A stretch of 64,000 nt of DNA from Methylorubrum salsuginis. GTDB lineage: Bacteria > Pseudomonadota > Alphaproteobacteria > Rhizobiales > Beijerinckiaceae. Below are positions 59,781 through 64,000 of this stretch, in pieces (the stretch's first letter is position 1; each line of letters starts with the position of its first letter). The translations under genes and the position numbers were made by a program. The stretch lies in the NCBI RefSeq assembly GCF_900114375.1, contig NZ_FOSV01000012.1, positions 103,182-167,181 of the forward strand, written 5' to 3'. The notes below the pieces were generated by a model, which did no database searches, had not been told where the DNA came from, and worked only from the letters and a program-made list of their open reading frames with translations.

Positions 59781-61220
59781 ATGGCCGAAACCTACGACGT
59801 CCTCATCATCGGCGCCGGGCCCGGCGGCTACGTCACCGCGATCCGCGCGGCGCAGCTCGGCTTCAAGACCGCGGTGGTCGATCGCGAGCATCTCGGCGGC
59901 ATCTGCCTCAACTGGGGCTGCATCCCGACCAAAGCGCTGCTGCGCTCGGCCGAGATCTACCACTACATGCAGCACGCCGCCGATTACGGGCTGAAGGCCG
60001 ATAACGTCGGCTTCGATGCCGCCGCCATCGTCAAGCGTTCGCGCGGCGTGTCGGGCCGGCTCAACGGCGGCGTCGGCATGCTGCTCAAGAAGAACAAGGT
60101 CGACGTGATCTGGGGCGAAGGCACCATCGAGGCCGCGCCGAAGGGCAACACGCCCGGCACCGTCGCCGTGAAGGAGACCCGACGCTCGGAGGCCCCGAAG
60201 GGCGCCAAGGGCGCGGGCAGCTATCAGGCGAAGCACATCATCGTGGCCACCGGGGCGCGGCCGCGCGTGCTGCCCGGCATCGAGCCCGACAAGAAGCTGA
60301 TCTGGACCTATTACGAGGCGATGGTGCCCGAGAGCATGCCCAAGAGCCTCTTGGTGATGGGGTCGGGCGCCATCGGCATCGAATTCGCCTCGTTCTACCG
60401 CACGATGGGCGCCGAGGTGACGGTGATCGAGCTGCTGCCGCAGATCCTGCCCGTCGAGGATGCCGAGATCGCCGGTCTCGCCCGCAAGCGCTTCGAGAAA
60501 CAGGGCATCAAGATCCTCACCGGTGCCAAGGTGACGAAGGTCGAGAAGGGCGCCAACTCGGTGACCGCCACCGTCGAGGACGACAAGGGCAAGACGCAAC
60601 AGCTGACGGCGGACAAGCTGATCTCGGCGGTCGGCGTCGTCGGCAATATCGAGAATCTGGGCCTTGAAAAGCTCGGGGTGAAGATCGAGCGCGGCATCGT
60701 CGTCACCGACGGGCTCGGGCGCACCAACGTGCCGGGCGTCTACGCCATCGGCGATGTCGCCGGCCCGCCGATGCTGGCGCACAAGGCCGAGCACGAGGGC
60801 GTGATCTGCATCGAGACCATCAAGGGCCTGCACACCCACCCGATGGACAAGGGCAAGATCCCCGGCTGCACCTATTGCCATCCGCAGATCGCCAGCGTCG
60901 GCCTCACCGAGGCGAAAGCGAAGGATCTCGGCTTCCAGATCAAGGTCGGCCGCTTCCCCTTCGCGGGCAACGGCAAGGCGATCGCGCTCGGCGAGCCGGA
61001 CGGCCTGGTCAAGACGATCTTCGACGCCAAGACCGGCCAGCTGCTCGGCGCCCACATGGTCGGCGCCGAGGTGACCGAGCTGATCCAGGGCTACGTCGTG
61101 GCGATGACGCTAGAGACCACCGAGGAAGAGCTGATGCACACGGTCTTCCCGCACCCGACGCTCTCCGAGATGATGCACGAGAGCGTGCTCGACGCGTATG
61201 GCCGGGTGATCCACACCTGA
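59781..61220 (+). CDS. lpd: Dihydrolipoyl dehydrogenase (E3)
   Basis: FAD/NAD+ disulfide oxidoreductase that reoxidises dihydrolipoamide. The 479 residues have FAD motif IIGAGPGGYVTAIRAAQLG, redox-active Cys42 and Cys47 in GGICLNWGCIPTKALLRSAE, an NAD motif LLVMGSGAIGIEFASFY and the C-terminal His-Glu site near VFPHPTLSEMMHES. An Ala/Gly/Lys-rich insertion (about residues 134-152, EAPKGAKGAGSY) is a local lineage feature. The ATG at 59781 lies ahead of the true N-terminus; upstream frame ignored. Confidence 0.97.
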   Translation: MAETYDVLIIGAGPGGYVTAIRAAQLGFKTAVVDREHLGGICLNWGCIPTKALLRSAEIYHYMQHAADYGLKADNVGFDAAAIVKRSRGVSGRLNGGVGMLLKKNKVDVIWGEGTIEAAPKGNTPGTVAVKETRRSEAPKGAKGAGSYQAKHIIVATGARPRVLPGIEPDKKLIWTYYEAMVPESMPKSLLVMGSGAIGIEFASFYRTMGAEVTVIELLPQILPVEDAEIAGLARKRFEKQGIKILTGAKVTKVEKGANSVTATVEDDKGKTQQLTADKLISAVGVVGNIENLGLEKLGVKIERGIVVTDGLGRTNVPGVYAIGDVAGPPMLAHKAEHEGVICIETIKGLHTHPMDKGKIPGCTYCHPQIASVGLTEAKAKDLGFQIKVGRFPFAGNGKAIALGEPDGLVKTIFDAKTGQLLGAHMVGAEVTELIQGYVVAMTLETTEEELMHTVFPHPTLSEMMHESVLDAYGRVIHT

Positions 61221-61319
61221 TCGCCGGTCAGCCCGGAACCGCGCCCTCGGCGCATCGGGGAGGAGACCGGACGAGCGTCCGGCCCCCTTCCCCATTCACG
61301 CGCGACGATCGAGACGGGT

Positions 61320-61829
61320 TCAGCGGTCGGCGCGCTCGCCGGCCAGCGTCAGCTCGACGTAGCGACGGCTCGTCGGCTCGATCAGCGCGCGCACGCGCTG
61401 GGCCATCGCCTCCTCTTCCTGCAACGACTGGCGAAAGCCGGTGAGGCTCCCGCCCTGGCCGGCGGCGTCGCCGATGGTCAGCAGCGACTGGTAGGCCGCG
61501 ATCTCGAAATTCTCGAAGGCGTGGTTGGCGTAGGTGTTCTTCAGGATCTCGTCCTGAGCCGGCGTATGGCCCAGCGCCATCATGTTGCCGACGAAGCCCA
61601 GAAAGCCCTCCTTGATCGCCGACGGGCTGTCGCCCAGCGATTGCAGCGCCTCCTCCAGGCGGGTGCGCTGGCCGTGGGTCTCCTCGATGTGGCGGCGGAG
61701 CGCCTCTTCCATCTCCGGATAGTTCTTCAGCCGCTCGACCTGCCGCTCCATGATCTGAAGCGCCTGCATCTCGAGAGCGTGGGTGTTCTTAAGGGCGGTG
61801 ACGTAGATGTCGCGGGCTTCGATGGCCAT
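61320..61829 (-). CDS. DUF892 ferritin-like protein (YciE/YciF family)
   Basis: A 169-residue four-helix-bundle protein with carboxylate/His di-iron-type motifs in KNTHALEMQALQIMERQVERL, HIEETHGQRTRLEEAL and NHAFENFEIAAYQSLLTIGD. The family is induced by osmotic and oxidative stress in enterobacteria; its activity is unsettled. The ATG at 61829 was chosen over an in-frame upstream start. It is the second gene of a unit with the manganese catalase, 97 bases downstream. Confidence 0.9.
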   Translation of the reverse strand: MAIEARDIYVTALKNTHALEMQALQIMERQVERLKNYPEMEEALRRHIEETHGQRTRLEEALQSLGDSPSAIKEGFLGFVGNMMALGHTPAQDEILKNTYANHAFENFEIAAYQSLLTIGDAAGQGGSLTGFRQSLQEEEAMAQRVRALIEPTSRRYVELTLAGERADR

Positions 61830-61926
61830 GGCGGTTTCTCCGGATCTTCGATGTGGTGCAGCGGCGACGCCTCCGGCCGCTCTCGGGCGGGAACCCGAAA
61901 GCGGCCGGATGGTCACGAAAAATCGG

Positions 61927-62784
61927 TTACGCGATCTGCTGGGTCTCGGCGCCGCTATCGGGGCGTGCCGGGCCGAGCACGGGCTCCTGGCCCATCGGCT
62001 CGGCCTGGTAGACGTTGAACTCGCCCTTGCCGTCGATCGAGCGGCCCTTGGTCCAGCGGCCCTCGGGCGGCGGGGTGCCGTCGCGGCTCGTGGCGAAGAA
62101 GCTGTAATTGTACGTCTGGTTCTCTTCGGATTGCGGGAAGCTGTTGGGGATCGGAAGCGCCCCCTCGGTGCCGCCCAGTTCCTCGACCACGGCCAACCAT
62201 TGCTGCTGGTGCATGGTGTCGCGGGCGATGAGGAAGGACCACATGTCCTTCATGCCGGGATCGTTGGTGGCGTTCGACAGGCGCACCGCCAGGGTCCGCC
62301 CGGTCGCCTCGGCGGCGACGTTGCAATACATGTCCGCCGCGATGTTGCCGCTGGCATAGATGTGGTTCATGTCGAACGGCACGCCGTCGGAATTGCCCGG
62401 AAACGCCGCCATCCCGGACGAGAGCAGGTGCTTGTGCAGCATGCCTTCCGCGATGTGACGCGGGTTCTCGCCGCCCATCACGGCGCCGACGATGGCGTCC
62501 GCCGCGCCGGCTTCCTGCACCTTGGTCGGGGCGTTCTCGAGGTTCATCGCGACCGCAGTCGCCAGCATCTCGATATGGCCGATCTCCTCCGTCGCGGTGT
62601 GGAGGAGCATGTCGCGGTACTTGGTATTGGGCGCGCGGTTGCCCCAGGCCTGGAAGAAGTACTGCATGCAGACGCGGATCTCGCCTTCGACCCCGCCGAT
62701 CGCCTGTTGCAGCATGCGGGCGTAGATCGGGTCCGGGCTATCGACCCGAACCGGATATTGCAGACGCTTGTCGTGATAATACAT
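61927..62784 (-). CDS. Manganese catalase
   Basis: Non-haem catalase with a di-manganese centre that breaks H2O2 into water and oxygen. The 285 residues carry the ligands in GGVEGEIRVCMQYFFQAWG (Glu35), ATEEIGHIEML (Glu67, His70), VAAEATGRT and ARDTMHQQQW. The C-terminal FNVYQAEPMGQEP is typical of the family. Followed by a DUF892 ferritin-like gene in the same direction, which is a common pairing and points to peroxide or desiccation stress defence. Confidence 0.95.
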   Translation of the reverse strand: MYYHDKRLQYPVRVDSPDPIYARMLQQAIGGVEGEIRVCMQYFFQAWGNRAPNTKYRDMLLHTATEEIGHIEMLATAVAMNLENAPTKVQEAGAADAIVGAVMGGENPRHIAEGMLHKHLLSSGMAAFPGNSDGVPFDMNHIYASGNIAADMYCNVAAEATGRTLAVRLSNATNDPGMKDMWSFLIARDTMHQQQWLAVVEELGGTEGALPIPNSFPQSEENQTYNYSFFATSRDGTPPPEGRWTKGRSIDGKGEFNVYQAEPMGQEPVLGPARPDSGAETQQIA

Positions 62785-62945
62785 CGGGCGCGATCCCTCT
62801 TATCGGGTCAACCATGCGAAGCGGCCGGCCGGGGCGGCGTCTTCGATGGCGGGGAAATCACCCGGATCGCGGATTGTTCAGAATAAGCCTATGACGGCGA
62901 GACCGCAGAACATATGTTTATCTGGATGGCGAACGCCTTAACCTA
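62785..62945. other. Promoter region of the catalase gene up to the insertion sequence
   Basis: About 160 bases upstream of the manganese catalase. On the minus strand it should hold the promoter; a modestly AT-rich stretch lies at 62870-62940. The IS630-type element starts immediately after, so the insertion may have altered or supplied upstream control. Confidence 0.4.
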
Positions 62946-62958
62946 GAGCATCGAACCT

Positions 62959-63561
62959 TTAATCGGACGCATATCCCTTGGCCTTGAGGAAGTTGCGGCA
63001 CTCCTGGGGCTCGAACAAGCCGCAGATGTCGCCGATGGCACGCCAGAGTGCATCGAAGGTGCGTGCCTTGGCCTTGCGCAGGTGGGCCTTGAGCTTGGCG
63101 AAGGCCTCTTCGATCGGATTGAGGTCGGGCGAGTAGGGCGGCAGGAACAGGAACCAGGCGCCGCGCTGCTTCAGACAGGCGGCAGCCTTGGAGCTCTTGT
63201 GGACGGAGAGATTGTCAAGGATGACGACGTCGCCCTTGTTCAGGGTCGGGGCGAGCTGGGTCTCGACGTAGGTCTCGAAGGCCGCTCGGTTCATCGCCTT
63301 GTCGATCACCCAAGGCGCACTCAGCCGGTCGCAGCGTAGACCGGCGATGAAGGTCTGCGTGCCCCAATGGCCGAACGGCGCCTTGGCGTGCAGCCGGGTG
63401 CCTTTGCGGCTGCGCCCGCGCAGGCGGGTCATCTTGGTGGTGACGGCGGTCTCGTCGAGGAAGACGAGGCGATGACAGGCCGCCCGCATCAGCGGCTGGC
63501 GCTTGATGCGCCACTCGTGGCGATCCTCAGGGATCGGTGCGCGTCCGCGCTCGGCGGCCAT
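62959..63561 (-). CDS. IS630-type transposase, frame B (catalytic)
   Basis: A 200-codon frame carrying the DDE catalytic core: [38 protein letters not shown] and [23 protein letters not shown], typical of IS630. Its ATG at 63561 lies inside frame A, and a run of seven A residues on the coding strand (63568-63574) just upstream is a plausible -1 frameshift site for making the full transposase. Confidence 0.92.
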   Translation of the reverse strand: MAAERGRAPIPEDRHEWRIKRQPLMRAACHRLVFLDETAVTTKMTRLRGRSRKGTRLHAKAPFGHWGTQTFIAGLRCDRLSAPWVIDKAMNRAAFETYVETQLAPTLNKGDVVILDNLSVHKSSKAAACLKQRGAWFLFLPPYSPDLNPIEEAFAKLKAHLRKAKARTFDALWRAIGDICGLFEPQECRNFLKAKGYASD

Positions 63562-63916
63562 CAGGGCTTTTTTTATACGTGAAGCCGCGCTGGCAGAGGA
63601 AGCGCGACAGCGCGCCCGGCGTGACCGTTACGCCGCGCTCGCTCCGCAGGGTCTCGGCCAGTTCCGGCAGGGTGATGTCGGGCGTGGCCTCGACCGCTGC
63701 GATCAGGAAATCGGCCACCGGAGCTAATTTGCCGCCGCCCTTGGGTCGCCCCTGACGGGCGGGCGCCACCGACCCGGTTCGCGCTTGGCGCTGCGCCAGC
63801 TTGACCGCGCAACTGGCGCTGACGGCAAACCGGCGCCCTGCCTCGCGCCGTGAGTGGCCTTCCTCAACAAATCGGGTGATCCGCTCACGAAGGTCCAGCG
63901 AGTAGCATTCGCCCAT
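63527..63916 (-). CDS. IS630-type transposase, frame A (DNA-binding)
   Basis: A 129-codon frame with two helix-turn-helix segments: [29 protein letters not shown] (about 5-33) and [26 protein letters not shown] (about 82-107). It ends in a different frame from B after FTYKKSPDG. The A7 run between the frames suggests programmed frameshifting joins A and B; both are open with no internal stops, so the element looks active. Confidence 0.9.
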   Translation of the reverse strand: MGECYSLDLRERITRFVEEGHSRREAGRRFAVSASCAVKLAQRQARTGSVAPARQGRPKGGGKLAPVADFLIAAVEATPDITLPELAETLRSERGVTVTPGALSRFLCQRGFTYKKSPDGRRARTRTDP

Positions 63917-64000
63917 GATCCACCTCCAAGCTGGAGGGAATCAGGCCATGCCCGCCTCTGCAACCCGCGATTCCAATTTCAGACACGACGCTCTAGGTTT

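Larger units (their letters stand above)
62946..63993 (-). mobile_element. IS630-type insertion sequence
   Basis: A 1,048-bp element bounded by TA dinucleotides at 62944-62945 and 63994-63995, the target preferred by IS630/Tc1-type transposases. Ends share GAGCATCG (left) and GAGCGTCG (right, reversed). It carries two overlapping transposase frames on the minus strand, both intact. The right boundary is near the end of the window. Its left end also resembles the ends of repeat family 2. Confidence 0.88.

Overview
The window looks like the chromosome of a pink-pigmented, aerobic anoxygenic phototroph of the Methylobacterium/Methylorubrum group (Alphaproteobacteria, Rhizobiales/Hyphomicrobiales). 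Three things point there: strongly GC-rich sequence, a photosynthesis superoperon that uses the oxygen-dependent cyclase AcsF and ALA synthase HemA (C4 route to tetrapyrroles), and alphaproteobacterial gene orders (clpS-clpA, CIRCE-groESL, eno-ftsB-pdhABC-lpd). The genus is inferred from gene content and order, not from a database search.

Layout. 1-11.1 kb: the 3' part of bchH, then bchL, bchM, lhaA, puhA, puhB, puhC, a small gene of unknown function, acsF, puhE and hemA, nearly all overlapping or touching. They cover Mg insertion, methylation, cyclisation and protochlorophyllide reduction, assembly of the reaction centre and LH1, and precursor supply. 11.2-16.4 kb: a secreted RTX-like protein, small membrane proteins, clpA and clpS. 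16.9-23.2 kb: a D,D-carboxypeptidase with a SPOR domain, a membrane J-domain protein, an HtrA-type protease, a DUF817 protein and small conserved genes. 23.2-30.8 kb: methylmalonyl-CoA mutase, ManC, GlpD, three small membrane proteins and GlcE. 30.9-35.4 kb: a Hint-domain protein with an AT-rich N-terminal module, a Wzx-like flippase and a GT4 glycosyltransferase, probably surface polysaccharide functions. 35.7-41.8 kb: CorA, then groESL with a perfect CIRCE operator, a ZntB/CorA-like protein and a PIT phosphate permease.

41.9-46.6 kb: SdhAF4, RsmB, a GT2 glycosyltransferase, a tyrosine-rich GCG_CRPN-type secreted protein, a broken IS5-type transposase and tRNA-His. 46.7-53.7 kb: a CLC channel, kdsA, secreted and TerB-like proteins, queF, eno and ftsB. 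54.2-61.2 kb: the pyruvate dehydrogenase cluster, pdhA, pdhB, a DUF5076 gene, a Uma2 nuclease-fold gene, pdhC, a lipoprotein and lpd. 61.3-64 kb: a DUF892 ferritin-like protein, a manganese catalase and a complete two-frame IS630-type insertion sequence.

Three families of short dispersed palindromic repeats occur. One is about 80 bp with three copies, two of them abutting stop codons. One is about 100 bp with two copies, and its ends resemble the ends of the IS630 element. One is a C/G-rich palindrome at 18.4 kb. No CRISPR array, rRNA, phage or recognisable defence island is present. I found no clear new multi-gene system. The best leads are the unknown small gene inside the photosynthesis operon, the chimeric Hint-domain gene, the Uma2 gene inside the pdh operon, and the MITE/IS630 link.
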